From positions 62,001-126,000 of the forward strand of contig CAVWUA010000005.1 in NCBI GenBank assembly GCA_963758025.1: a DNA stretch of 64,000 nt, written 5' to 3'. Each line of letters begins with the position of its first letter. Position 1 is the stretch's first letter. Positions 9,480 to 19,084 of this stretch are shown piece by piece. Position numbers and translations under genes: made by a program. This DNA is from CAVWUA01 sp963758025 (GTDB lineage Bacteria > Planctomycetota > Planctomycetia > Isosphaerales > Isosphaeraceae). Under the pieces are notes generated by a model. It did not search any database and had not been told where the DNA came from. It saw only the letters and a list, made by a program, of their open reading frames with translations.

Positions 9480-10479
9480 ATGACCTCATCCGATTCCCCG
9501 ATCGTGGGCCGGCTGGCCCCCTCGCCGACGGGCGGCCTGCACCTGGGACACGCCCGGACCTTCCTGCTCGCGTGGCTGTCCGTCGCGCCGTGGCGGGGGT
9601 CGAATCATCCTGCGGATCGAGGACATCGACGCCTCCCGCGTCCGTCCCGAATCCATCCAGGGCGCGATCGACGACCTCCGCTGGCTGGGACTCGACTGGG
9701 ACGAGGGGCCGGACGTGGATGGTCCCCACGGACCCTATTTTCAGTCCGAGCGAATCGACGCCTACCAGGAAACCCTGGAGCGACTGAAGCGAGACGAGCG
9801 GGTCTACCCCTGCACGTGCACCCGCGCCGATATCGCGAGGGCGGCCTCCGCGCCCCATGCCGAGGATGAAGGTCCGACCTACCCCGGCACCTGTGCAGCC
9901 CGCTGCGCGGCCGACGCCGAGGGGCTTGCGGATCGCCCGTTCGCCTGGCGGTTCCGGGTTCCCGAGGAGGTGATTCGCTGGGAGGATCTTGTGGCCGGAC
10001 CGCAAGCTCTCAATCCCAGCCGGATCGGCGGCGATTTCGTTGTCGGTCGATCGAACGGCGCGGTGTCCTATCAACTGGCCGTCGTCCACGACGACGCAAC
10101 GATGGGCATCAATGAGGTGATCCGAGGCGATGATCTGCTGTCGAGCACTCCCCGGCAGTTGTTACTCTACGATGCACTCGGCTGGAACCCGCCCCGGTTT
10201 GGCCACGTGCCATTGGCATACACACCCGATGGAAAACGACTGGCCAAGCGCGACAATGCGATCAAACTCGGAACCTTGCGAGCCGAAGGGATCGATCCGC
10301 GACGGCTCATCGGTCAGATCGCCCTTTCGTGTGAATGGACTGAGCGTATGAAACCGTCAACCCCACATGAGTGGATCGATCGGCAGGCGTGTTACCGCTT
10401 CCCTGCGTCCCCCTGGGTTATCACTCCGGAATCGCTCGCGGAACTGGGAATGAGCCGAATGCCCGCCCAAGGAAGTTAA
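9480..10479 (+). CDS. gluQ: Glutamyl-Q tRNA(Asp) synthetase (one frameshift in this sequence)
   Basis: About 332 residues. It glutamylates queuosine at position 34 of tRNA(Asp). It is a truncated GluRS: the HIGH-type motif (APSPTGGLHLGHART), the family's zinc-site cysteines (YPCTCTRADI, then YPGTCAARC) and a KMSK-type loop (KRLAKRDNA) are present, while the anticodon-binding domain of full GluRS is absent. The frame changes in the G run near 9596-9600, between WLSVAPWRG and the expected RIILRIEDIDASR; the span of 1,000 nt confirms an odd base. Both sides match the family closely, so a sequencing error is more likely than a pseudogene. It is divergent from prfB. Confidence 0.88.
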
Positions 10480-10502
10480 TGAATTCACTCTGAATCCCGC
10501 GA

Positions 10503-11693
10503 TTAACCGAGCTTGATGACCTTATGGTCGATGGACTCTTTATCGTAAATCCCGAGGCCGAGCGCACCGGCGCCGGCGATGTGCTGGGGCTGTCGGTAAT
10601 CGAACGCCTCGGTTCCGAGGGGGTCCTTGCCGCTCTTGCCAACCTCACCGACAGGCGGCAGCCCCTCCTTGCGTCGTCGGGCATCAACGATCTCCCAGCC
10701 GATTCGGTCCATGGCGACCGGGTCGGTGGCAAAGAACAAGGCCCCGTATTGCCAGACGAACTTCTTCTGCGCTCCCGGCCCTCCTTGAAAGACCGCGTTG
10801 AGGCCGTCGAGAACCTGCAAGACGGCCTTCTGTCGGATCGTCGGGTGGGAGCAAATGGCCGGGATGAACAGGTTGCAGGTGTTCGAGTCGTGGGTGCCGT
10901 GGCTCCGGCTGACGTTGTTGACCAGGCCGTGGCTCATGTTCTTCAGGGCCAGGGTCACTCCACCGGAGCCGTGATCCTTGAGCACCGGGATGCAGATCAA
11001 CTTGTTGACCTTTTGCGTGATAATCGTTTCGAGGTGCGAGCGGTGGGTGCGCTCGTCCTTCGGGTCGTGAACTCCCGGCCGGGCATGGACGATGGGCAAG
11101 GTGACGAAAACGTCGGGATCGTACCCTTTGAGGTCGAGTTGAGCCTCATCGTAGGAATCCGCGGCGGCATCCCAGCGGCAGCCGTCGGGCAGGTTGTCCT
11201 TGTAGCCAGCCTGGATAAACTGGTCGCGGTATCGGTCGAAGACGATGACATCAGCTCGCTTGACCCCGGCCGACTCCAGCCCCTCGACGAGCGCGTGCAC
11301 GGTGGCGTAGTTACTGATCGCGTTCGGCTGACCGACCGGGTTGACCTTGATCCCCACGACGTCCCCCGGCTCGAACATGGAACGCCATGCCTCGGCCGGC
11401 TCATCGATACCGGTCAAGGCCGTGATTCCCCGATTCACCATCACTCGGACGGCCTCCGGGTCCGGCATCGCGTTTCGGACGGCGCCAGGGTTCTGGACCT
11501 CGACAACCCGCCCCGGATAGGCACCGGGAAGACCGAGATTTCCGTTCGGGTTCTCCTCGCGTACTTGATATACAGCCGATGCCTGCGATGTGAGCATCGA
11601 GAGTCCCGTCACGGCGGCACCGGCCTGGAGAAAGGTCCGGCGATCGAGCCCCGATTCCGTCTGACGGCACGGTCGTTTGGGGGACGGATTCAT
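10503..11693 (-). CDS. DUF362 domain protein with Tat signal
   Basis: About 396 residues. The start at 11693 is supported by AAGGAG 7 bases upstream and by TGATG overlap with the preceding gene's stop. The N-terminus has a twin-arginine signal (LDRRTFLQAGAAVTGLSML), so the protein is probably exported folded. The body matches DUF362 proteins (MVNRGITALTG, then DVVGIKVNPVG, LICIPVLKDHGSGGVTLALK and ATDPVAMDRIGWEIVDARR). No cofactor motif such as a CxxCxxC cluster is visible. The biochemical role of this planctomycete type is unknown. It is translationally coupled to the YcxB-like gene upstream. Confidence 0.88.
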   Translation of the reverse strand: MNPSPKRPCRQTESGLDRRTFLQAGAAVTGLSMLTSQASAVYQVREENPNGNLGLPGAYPGRVVEVQNPGAVRNAMPDPEAVRVMVNRGITALTGIDEPAEAWRSMFEPGDVVGIKVNPVGQPNAISNYATVHALVEGLESAGVKRADVIVFDRYRDQFIQAGYKDNLPDGCRWDAAADSYDEAQLDLKGYDPDVFVTLPIVHARPGVHDPKDERTHRSHLETIITQKVNKLICIPVLKDHGSGGVTLALKNMSHGLVNNVSRSHGTHDSNTCNLFIPAICSHPTIRQKAVLQVLDGLNAVFQGGPGAQKKFVWQYGALFFATDPVAMDRIGWEIVDARRRKEGLPPVGEVGKSGKDPLGTEAFDYRQPQHIAGAGALGLGIYDKESIDHKVIKLG

Positions 11694-12373
11694 CAGTAAA
11701 CTCCTTGTTGTGAGGGACTGGTCCGAGAGGCGTTGAACCATTGCGCGGCGGCATCGAAGAAACGGCGGTCATCCTCGGCCGAAGTAAAGACGCGACGAGG
11801 CATCCAGAAGAGTTCCGCCTCGCTGAAGTAGAACAGGAATTCCCGAGGCGTCGCCACCATCCGCGCGACGCCCGGCCAGGCAACCCACGTCCATCGGTGT
11901 CTCGTGTGCCGGACGAGGCCCTGGGGCGAAATCTCGACCGTGATCCGTCCCTGACGCCGCAAAAGCGATTCCACCAATCGTTTATGACGAACAAGCCGAA
12001 GCGGAAAGAACAGCCCGAAGGCCCCGAAGATCCCGGCCATCGCCTCGGCGGAGAGGTTCGGCTCCGCGAGCATCCCCACCAGAAACCCGACCGTGGCTAG
12101 CCAGATGATGAGTCCGAGCTGGAACAAAAGAAAGCCGCGCCAGGGATTGCGAGATCTGGGGAACATTGCCCACAACGCCAGACGCCGAAGTTCGGCGTGG
12201 GTCAACGCCGCGAGGTCATACGAAACGGCGAGCGATTGCGGCGCCGCCCCAGGCTGAAGCGGGCTTTCCCCAAGTTGTGGACCAGGTTGTGTCTCCGGAG
12301 ACGCGTAGGGGTTCCAGGGAATTGTGGGACCTGGTAACGCGTGTCCCGTTTCCCGATCATCCGGCTTGCTCAT
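11693..12373 (-). CDS. Membrane protein with YcxB-like C-terminal domain
   Basis: About 226 residues, starting at MSKPDDRETGH (12373) with an upstream GAAGGGA ribosome site. A proline-rich N-terminus of about 60 residues is followed by two membrane helices (FLLFQLGLIIWLATVGFLVG and MAGIFGAFGLFFPLRL). A cytoplasmic C-terminal domain follows (ISPQGLVRHTRHRWTWVAW, then FLFYFSEAELFWMPRRVF), the pattern of YcxB-like proteins. No enzymatic motif is present. Its stop overlaps the start of the DUF362 gene by one base, so the two form a coupled pair. Confidence 0.75.
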   Translation of the reverse strand: MSKPDDRETGHALPGPTIPWNPYASPETQPGPQLGESPLQPGAAPQSLAVSYDLAALTHAELRRLALWAMFPRSRNPWRGFLLFQLGLIIWLATVGFLVGMLAEPNLSAEAMAGIFGAFGLFFPLRLVRHKRLVESLLRRQGRITVEISPQGLVRHTRHRWTWVAWPGVARMVATPREFLFYFSEAELFWMPRRVFTSAEDDRRFFDAAAQWFNASRTSPSQQGVY

Positions 12374-12700
12374 CCTCGTTCCCTTCGACCCGGCCCTGGA
12401 AGAAATGGAGCTTGCCACCTGGCAGCGTAGTCCAGTTGCTGCGCCGGGACAAAGAAAAAGTCGGCGTGTCAGGTTTTCGCGTTTTCGCCTCCACGTGTTT
12501 TGATCTACCTCCCCGTGAGGACGGAATAAAAATTGCAAGAAAATCTATGCTCCGCCAATTTTTCCACTCCTGATCGTGAAACGTGTTCTAAACTCTAGGC
12601 AATCTAGGCTGACTTCAACCAAAGAATACCTCCCGACGGGGTGGAGCGGGTTTGGCGGAGAGAACCCTTTCCGCTTCATCATTGGGCAAGGAACCGCACC
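12374..12700. other. Divergent intergenic region upstream of the BON gene
   Basis: About 327 bases between the YcxB-like start (minus) and the BON gene (plus). It has an AT-rich patch near 12525-12600 that probably carries promoter elements, but I cannot pick out a clear -35/-10 pair. No RNA gene or small ORF is supported. Confidence 0.4.
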
Positions 12701-12925
12701 ATGAAGAGCATGTCGGAAGCGTGGCAGGACCTGGTCGGAACGGTGGAGAAAGGGGTCAAGAAGGGGTCCTTCGGACGAGTCCGCGACCTTCGGGTTGAGC
12801 TCGCGGGGCAAAATGTGGTGATCCGGGGAAAAACCCCCAACCACTACACCAAGCAGTTGGCCCACCACGCAGCGCTGGATGTCCTGAAGGGGTATCGACT
12901 GGTCAACGAGATTGTGGTCGGCTGA
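12701..12925 (+). CDS. Small BON-domain protein
   Basis: 74 residues. The ATG at 12701 is preceded by AAGGA (12688-12692). After a short helical lead (SEAWQDLVGTVEKGVKKG), the sequence GRVRDLRVELAGQNVVIRGK and LAHHAALDVLKGYRLVNEIVV fits the alpha/beta BON fold. BON domains in small proteins bind phospholipid or other ligands and are often stress-induced. There is no signal peptide, so a cytoplasmic location is likely. It stands alone, with its own strong terminator about 85 bases downstream. Confidence 0.82.
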   Translation: MKSMSEAWQDLVGTVEKGVKKGSFGRVRDLRVELAGQNVVIRGKTPNHYTKQLAHHAALDVLKGYRLVNEIVVG

Positions 12926-13010
12926 GAACCGGCAATCCCGACCGTCGTACCGAGATGCATATGACAGCGTCCTTCCCATTTTCCCCCCCAGCCGAGGATT
13001 TATGAGAACG

Positions 13011-13059
13011 GAGCCGGCCCCGGCGACCCTGGAGAGGGTCGCCGGGGCCGGCTCTTTTT
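13011..13059 (+). terminator. Strong Rho-independent terminator after the BON gene
   Basis: A perfect 20-bp GC-rich stem (13011-13030 pairing with 13035-13054), a GGAG tetraloop at 13031-13034 and a run of five T at 13055-13059. Only the plus strand has the T tract, so it serves the BON gene, not the convergent VIT-vWA gene. Confidence 0.93.
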
Positions 13060-13095
13060 CTGGAATGGAGTGAGAAATCGCCTCCGCCCGATACG

Positions 13096-15440
13096 TTACT
13101 CCCGGGCAAGTTCAATGTGATAGACCTGACCGTCAAGCTTCACCGTGACCGGCTCTTTAAAGGTCAGATATTGGTTCTGTAACGGGGTCTGCCGCCGGGC
13201 GAGCTGGAAGTATTCGTCACTGAACTGGGTCAAAGCGACCGCCTTGCCTCCTCCTCGGGCTTGACCTCGGAGTCCACCCAGCCGTTTTGCCGCCGGAAGA
13301 AGGTCTTTCCGCCGACATGCCGCACGGTGGAAACGACCTGGTCTCGCCCCTCAGCGTCCTTGGCGACGGCGGCATTGCCAGGGTAGCCACCCAGGCCGCC
13401 CATCCCACCCATCATCATCTCACTTCTGGCATGGAAGCTCTGCTGTCCCCCCTGGGAGAAGCCGATAGCCGGCTTCTCCGCCTGCTGGAGCCGGCCCCGA
13501 CGCGATCGAGGCCCCATCCGAAGGCGCGGCGGTGGGTGTCGGAGCGTAGGGAGCCCCGAAGCGCGACGCCTTCGCATAATCTTGCTTGTTGGCCCGCTGT
13601 CCCACCCCCGCCGCGCCGCTGACCTGGCCGAGTTGAATCTGGAGCGATTCGCGAGCCCGCCGGGTGTTCTCCAACTGGGCGTGCAGATTGGTCGTCTCGT
13701 CGGCCAGGAAGGAAGTGTACGGTGTGAGAATCCCGTAGCGAGTGCTCAGCTCCACCAGTTCATCGGTCAGCTCGCGGTTCTCGCCGTGCAGGTCGATCTG
13801 GTCGATGATGTCACCGACACGCCGCACGGCCCAGAGGGTTTCGACGAACTGGTAGTTCGATCCCCGTGTCCGCCTCGTGCAGATCGGCAGGGAAGGTGAA
13901 CGTCTGGCGGTCGTCGCCGACCTTGCCGGTGACGCGGATCTTGGTCCGGCCTGAATCCCGATAGCGTCCAACCCAGACGATCTGGCCCCCGTCGAACAGG
14001 TCGGGAATGTCGCGCGGATAGGTCCGGTTGATGTCCGTCCCGGTCAACTTGATGTCGATGTCCGAGAGCACCGGACTGGTCATCCTGGCGAAGAAGCGGG
14101 AGACCTCCGACTCGATATTCTCATCTGGCTTGACGTAGGCACTCGTGCCGTTGTTCCCACCGCTGAGCCGGTCGAGCAACCGGGCATTGACGTCGAATCC
14201 GACACCGAAGGCGAACAGCCGGGCGTCGGTGTCGTTGGCTTTGCGGGCGTTCTCGGCGATGGCCGTCTCGTGGGTCTCGCCCGCCGTCGGCAGGCCGTCG
14301 GTCAGGAACAGGACGTAACTGCGGTCGGGAGTCCTCGTGGAGCATCCCGAGGGCCTCTTCGAGGGCGTCGTTGATGTTGGTGCTGCCGCCGGGCCGGATG
14401 TTCTCGACGTAGCGGATGGCGTCCTGGCGGGACCTGCTATCGTATCGTTGAAGCTCGGGACGGAAGCTCTCGACCCGGTCGTCATAGACGATGATGTTGA
14501 ACAGGTCGTCGTCCCGGAGGTTGTTCAGGACGAACTTCAGGGCCTCGCGGGCCTGCTCGATCTTCTTTCCGGACATCGAACCGGAGCGGTCCAGCACGAA
14601 AACCACCGTCTTCGGCTGGGGTTTCGCCTCCGTCTTCTCGACCTTCGGACTGGCCAGGAGCAAGAAGTAACCATCCTCCCCGCTGCTCGGGCGATAGCTG
14701 AGCACGGTCGCGCCCAGGGTTCCCTCGGCCAGCGTGTAGAGCAGGCGGAAGTCTCCGGTGGGAACCACGTGCCGTTGTTCGACCCGGATCGAAGCCCGGT
14801 GGTCGCCACTGCGGTGAATCTCCGCGTCGTGGCTCGGGCTGTACACGGATTTGATCGGCTCCCGGCTCTCCAGGTCCACCGAGAGCACCAGCCGCTCGAC
14901 CGGCTTGGCCGTGTACTTGTCCGCGCTGAAGGGGTGGGAGAACTCAACAACATCGCCGTCACGCCGACATATCTGGGTGTACCGCAGCGTGACCTTGCGA
15001 TCGGCCCCCGGCGGGATTGGGAAGACGCTCGTGCGGAAGAGGCCACGGCCCATGTATTCCAGGAGGGCCGGATCGCGCTTCCGCCGCACGATCTCCTCGT
15101 AAATCCGCCGCGCCTCATCCTTCTTCAAGAGGCGGCCGGGCAACTCCTTGCCGTCCACCATCAGGACAAGATCCTGCACGGCCCCATCCTCGGGCATCGG
15201 AAAGAGGAATTCCGCCTCAAGCTGGAACGAACAGGGGTTATGAAAGGTCTGCGAGAGCCGGACCTCCGCCACCTGATCGCGTACCTTCGCATCAACCGAG
15301 ACCTCCTTGATCTCGTACGTCCGCGACACCGGCACGTCGGGCCGGCGGTCGATGATGATCACCTGTGCCCCGGCCCTGGCTACCGGGAAAAGACACGCGA
15401 GAGCCAGCAATGCACGCAGGTTGCGCAGCCTGGAGAGCAT
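13096..15440 (-). CDS. VIT and von Willebrand factor A domain protein (at least four frameshifts)
   Basis: About 781 residues reconstructed. The start at 15440 gives a signal peptide (MLSRLRNLRALLALACLF, then PVARAGAQ) with AAAGGATG upstream. Residues 35-160 are a VIT domain (VSVDAKVRDQVAEVRLSQTF, EAEFLFPMPEDGAV). A vWA domain with an intact MIDAS (VFVLDRSGSMSGKK, LTDGLPTAGETH) follows at about 285-460. The tail carries RYGILTPYTSFLADE, typical of this family, a Gly/Met-rich stretch and a last segment ending VYHIELARE. Frame changes fall near 14325-14335, 13855-13865, about 13500 and about 13245. These exported proteins (inter-alpha-trypsin inhibitor-like) are thought to act in surface interactions; function is unproven. 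Confidence 0.8.
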
Positions 15441-15615
15441 GGTGAATCCATCCTTTCGGGTTCCGCGAAGTGACGTGATCCGCCCGGAATCTGGGACGTT
15501 CACCGAGCGGAGGAAGTTCCCACATTCCGGGGACGTCCGGCCGAAAGGATAGACGGACGAAGCGAAGAATTATTAGAAGATTCGTGGCGAGAGCCAGAAT
15601 CCCGGACGGGCCGTC

Positions 15616-16254
15616 TCAATCAACCGGCCCACTTGTTTGTGCCCTGCCGGGACAATGGCGCGGACGGCCCTCGCGACGCTTCAGGGCAGCGACGAACTGT
15701 CCGATCGTGGTGATCGGTTCGGAAAACTCCGTGTGATAGCAGCCGACGATCTCGGGGGAGTGGCCATCGCTGGAGCCGGTGACGCCCATCGGATGCTCGC
15801 GGAGCAGGGCTTCGGCCCGGTGACGGGTCTCGGGCGTGATGTTGTTGCTGACCAGTTCGAGGGCATCGAAGGCTGGGCCATGCTTCGCGACGATTCCCGC
15901 GAAGTCCTGATCCCAGCGGAACGGGTGTGCTCCGACGATCGCCCCGCCATGCCGCCGCACGACCCGGATCAGGTCACCGACATCAATCCCCGGAGGCGTC
16001 TCGTCGAGATCGGGCAAACCGTACACGAGGAAGTGACCTTGCCGCGTGGAGACTTCCGCCCCGGAGAGCACGATCAGACCATCGGCCTCGCGGTTCAACT
16101 CCTCCAGCTCGTCCGCTTCCCACTGGTAATCATGTTCCGTGATGACCACGGCGTCGAGTCCAGCCTGAATGGCTCGCTCGATCAGAACCTTGGGCTCGAT
16201 CAGACTATCAGGCGAGTGGCGGGAGGTGTGGACGTGATGGTCGATCTTCGCCAT
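15616..16254 (-). CDS. PHP-domain metal-dependent phosphoesterase
   Basis: 212 residues. PHP metal-site motifs are visible: DHHVHT at residues 5-10, TEHDYQW near 40, the glutamate in SGAEVST, GAHPFRW near 110 and SSDGHSPE near 160. The family hydrolyses phosphoesters such as nucleotide 3'-phosphates or histidinol phosphate; the substrate cannot be set from sequence. There is no signal peptide. The C-terminal 20 residues are basic and variable. It is followed, across a 140-base gap on the same strand, by the LpxH-like gene upstream, so an operon is possible but not clear. Confidence 0.85.
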   Translation of the reverse strand: MAKIDHHVHTSRHSPDSLIEPKVLIERAIQAGLDAVVITEHDYQWEADELEELNREADGLIVLSGAEVSTRQGHFLVYGLPDLDETPPGIDVGDLIRVVRRHGGAIVGAHPFRWDQDFAGIVAKHGPAFDALELVSNNITPETRHRAEALLREHPMGVTGSSDGHSPEIVGCYHTEFSEPITTIGQFVAALKRREGRPRHCPGRAQTSGPVD

Positions 16255-16395
16255 AAGTTAAAATTCACTCGGGTCCTTGGGGCAAGACATTCATTCCACG
16301 ATGGCCACGATCGGTCATTCGCAAGTTCGTGCGTGGCGTTTTCGAGGTCCCCAGCCTACGGTAGCGGGGTCCGGCCTGTCGAGGTCAGCCCAATT

Positions 16396-17217
16396 TCAGG
16401 CGCGGTCCTGCTGTGGACCGCACTCGACGACCGATCGCACAGGCCCGGGCTCGACCACGAAATGCGGCCCATCCGCGTCAATCTTCAGGAATCGGGTGCC
16501 TTTGAGCCAGTCTCCCAGGACGATCCATCTCGGGGCCCGGCAGGATTCGTCAAAAGAACCGTGAACGTGCCCGAAGAGGACCAGGTCCGTCCGGTCGGCC
16601 CGAGCGTTCGCGTACTGCCGGTAGACCGCCAGGTGCCGCTGGTTCGATGCCTCCCGGTGATGTTGGTTCGTGGATTCAAGCCGCGACTCCAGGGCACCAG
16701 CCAGCCAGCCGGGCAAGGCGCCGAAGACGTTCAGGAACGTTTTGCTCTCCATGACTCCCTTCCATCGACTCCGCCCGCCGAGCCGGTGGCCATGCACGAG
16801 ATGAACTCGCAGTCCGTGAGACACGAGGGAGAGCGAGCCTTCCTCGATGAACCGCGCTCCGAGCGTTTGCTCGTAAAAAGGACCGAGCCAGGCGTCATGA
16901 TTGCCGGGCAGGACGGTCAAGGCCCCACCGTTCCTCACGAAGCGGATCAGGGCCTTCAACCCCGGGCAACGTTCCGTTTCCGTTCGGCCCGCCTGTCGGC
17001 TGGCGAACCAGAAGTCGCACAGATCCCCAACAACGTAGAGCGCATCGGTCGGTTCCAGCGTCTCGACCAGACGCGCGAGCCGCTGGCCCCGGTCGGGCCG
17101 GTCGGGCCGCAGATGAACATCGCTGAGGAAGTAGTCGGGCACGTCAGTAGAGGTTGAATGCGTCCCGCATGACGGATGATTGAACGACGGAATTCGCTTC
17201 CTCAACTCGCTTTCCAT
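16396..17217 (-). CDS. UDP-2,3-diacylglucosamine diphosphatase-like metallophosphoesterase
   Basis: 273 residues from ATG 17217, or 248 from a GTG at 17142 that would begin right at the domain (VPDYFLSDVHL); neither start has a clear ribosome site. All calcineurin-type metal motifs are present: SDVHL, GDLCDFW, LPGNHDAWL, VHGHRL and FGHVHGS. The order and spacing resemble LpxH, which removes UMP from UDP-diacylglucosamine in lipid A synthesis on the cytoplasmic membrane face. A more general phosphoesterase role cannot be excluded. It lies 31 bases after the MBL hydrolase stop, in a likely operon. Confidence 0.82.
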   Translation of the reverse strand: MESELRKRIPSFNHPSCGTHSTSTDVPDYFLSDVHLRPDRPDRGQRLARLVETLEPTDALYVVGDLCDFWFASRQAGRTETERCPGLKALIRFVRNGGALTVLPGNHDAWLGPFYEQTLGARFIEEGSLSLVSHGLRVHLVHGHRLGGRSRWKGVMESKTFLNVFGALPGWLAGALESRLESTNQHHREASNQRHLAVYRQYANARADRTDLVLFGHVHGSFDESCRAPRWIVLGDWLKGTRFLKIDADGPHFVVEPGPVRSVVECGPQQDRA

Positions 17218-17248
17218 CCACCAAGGGCGAGCAAGACGTTGAGGATAT

Positions 17249-18142
17249 TCAGGCGGCTTCCCAGGGAAAGCGGCTCTCCTCCTCCACGGCGACGGCGACC
17301 GCCCGCCGCCGCCTCGGCTGGAGAGCGATTTCAGGATGAGGGGACCATTGCCCGGCGGCGTGGACCGTCGCGCGACTGCCGTGGCTTCTCAGGGCCTGGC
17401 GCGCGACCCGGGTCGCCAGATCCGGGCAATTGCAGTCCTGGCTCAGGTGCAGGAGGACCACGTGCCGGATCGACCCCGGCGCGGAACGGGCGAGTACGGC
17501 CGAGATCAGGCCAGCCCCCTGCTCGTTCGAGAGATGCCCCCCCTGCCCCAGATTGCGAGCAATCAGCGAGGGCGAGCGGCCGGATCGGCTCTGCATCTCG
17601 ACATCGTGGTTGAATTCCACCCCGAGCACGTCCACGTCGGTCAGTGCGTCGGCCAGCTCATCCCACCAGAACCCGGTATCCGCCACATAGCCGAGCGCGA
17701 CGGACCCCTTGCGATGCGTCGCCTTGCCCTCGACGCGGAACCCGAAGGTCGGTCCGCCGTCGTGACTCACGCGGATCGGCTCCACGCGGAGCCCCATCGG
17801 CGCGAGGAACGGTCGATCGTCGTAATGACGTACCAGGCCCAGTTCCTCCAGGGCGCGGAAGCCGGGGTGCCGGGACAGTGAGCGGCGATGCCCTTCATGG
17901 CAGATCAACGGCAGCCGTCGGCGCGACAGCCAGCGCAGCGTGGCGTCGCGGACGTGGTCGCCGTGCGTATGCGTCAGCAAGGCGGCCGCGATGTGATCCC
18001 ACGACGAACCGACCGCTTCCAGCCGTCCGGCCAGGGCACGCGGACCCAGACCGAGGTCGATCAAGAGACCGGCCCCTCCAGCGTGTATCAAGGAGCTATT
18101 GCCCCGGGAACCGCTGGCGAGGACCGAGAACTGAATGGGCAT
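17249..18142 (-). CDS. MBL-fold metallo-hydrolase, YycJ/WalJ-like
   Basis: About 297 residues, starting at MPIQFSVLASGSRGNSSLI (18142) with GGAGGGA upstream; longer ORF starts lack the conserved N-terminus. The metal motif THTHGDHVRD (residues 60-70), the aspartate in YVADTGFWWD and the histidine in VVLLHLSQDCNCPD match the YycJ/WalJ branch of metallo-beta-lactamase-fold proteins, probably nucleases or phosphodiesterases. The protein is cytoplasmic. It is transcribed away from the upp operon and is followed closely by the LpxH-like gene. The substrate is not known. Confidence 0.88.
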   Translation of the reverse strand: MPIQFSVLASGSRGNSSLIHAGGAGLLIDLGLGPRALAGRLEAVGSSWDHIAAALLTHTHGDHVRDATLRWLSRRRLPLICHEGHRRSLSRHPGFRALEELGLVRHYDDRPFLAPMGLRVEPIRVSHDGGPTFGFRVEGKATHRKGSVALGYVADTGFWWDELADALTDVDVLGVEFNHDVEMQSRSGRSPSLIARNLGQGGHLSNEQGAGLISAVLARSAPGSIRHVVLLHLSQDCNCPDLATRVARQALRSHGSRATVHAAGQWSPHPEIALQPRRRRAVAVAVEEESRFPWEAA

Positions 18143-18413
18143 CGTGCGCAAGGTCCCTCCGAGAGCATGATCGCCTCCGTTTCGAGCGATCAGGGGCCCT
18201 GGGTGAGTTATACGGAAGATCAGGCCCAGGGGCAAGCCGATCGCGCATTCCATTCCGCGAGAATCCTTGAGAAACAGCGGTCCCATTTCGCCGTTCGTCG
18301 TGTACGATCACACAAACGGTCGCGCGAATCCCAAAGTGCGGCGTGATCCTTTCTCATCGCGGCGTTTCGGTTCCATCCCTTGCCGTCTCGGTTCCCATCC
18401 GGGAGAGTCTCTC

Positions 18414-19043
18414 GTGTCGCTGGTCTATCCGTCGAATCATCCCCTGGTCCAACACAAACTGGCCGCCTTGCGCGATACCGCGACCAATCCTCCGGAGTTT
18501 CGCCGGCTCGTGCGGACCCTGGCAACCTTGCTGGCGCATGAAGCCACGACGGATCTGCCGACGCGCGAAGTCGCGGTGACAACGCCGATGGGCACGGCGC
18601 GTTGCCGGGTCCTGGCCGATACCGTGGCGGTCGTGCCGATCCTCCGCGCGGGCCTCGGCATGGCCGAGGGGGTCCTTGACCTGATCCCCGAGGCGGAGGT
18701 CTGGCATATCGGCCTGTTCCGCGACGAGCAGACGCTCCGGCCGATGGAATATTATAACAAGCTCCCGGCGCGGTGCCGGGCGTCGATCGCGCTGGTCGTG
18801 GACCCGATGCTGGCGACCGGCGGATCAGCCGTGCGGACGTGCGAGGTCTTGCGCAGTTCCGGGATCGGCCGTTTGAAATTTGTCGCCCTGATCGCCGCTC
18901 CCGAAGGGATTGCCCGGCTCAGTCAGGCCATGCCGGACGTGCCGATTCACGTCGGGGCCGTCGATGATCGGCTCAATGAGGTCGGTTTCATCGATCCTGG
19001 CCTGGGAGATGCGGGGGATCGGCAGTTTGGCACGTCGGAGTAA
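18414..19043 (+). CDS. upp: Uracil phosphoribosyltransferase
   Basis: 209 residues. It converts uracil and PRPP to UMP in pyrimidine salvage. The GTG start at 18414 has GGGAG at 18401-18405, and translation from it begins SLVYPSNHPLVQHKLAALRD, the normal family N-terminus. The PRPP-binding loop is VVDPMLATGGSA, and the C-terminal uracil site is FIDPGLGDAGDRQFGT. It is the first gene of a four-gene salvage cluster, with the pyrimidine phosphorylase starting 41 bases later. The divergent 271-base spacer upstream must hold its promoter, though none is obvious. Confidence 0.96.
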   Translation: MSLVYPSNHPLVQHKLAALRDTATNPPEFRRLVRTLATLLAHEATTDLPTREVAVTTPMGTARCRVLADTVAVVPILRAGLGMAEGVLDLIPEAEVWHIGLFRDEQTLRPMEYYNKLPARCRASIALVVDPMLATGGSAVRTCEVLRSSGIGRLKFVALIAAPEGIARLSQAMPDVPIHVGAVDDRLNEVGFIDPGLGDAGDRQFGTSE

Positions 19044-19084
19044 TCGAGAGAACCGTTGACCCGCTCCTCTCTGGGAGATATCTC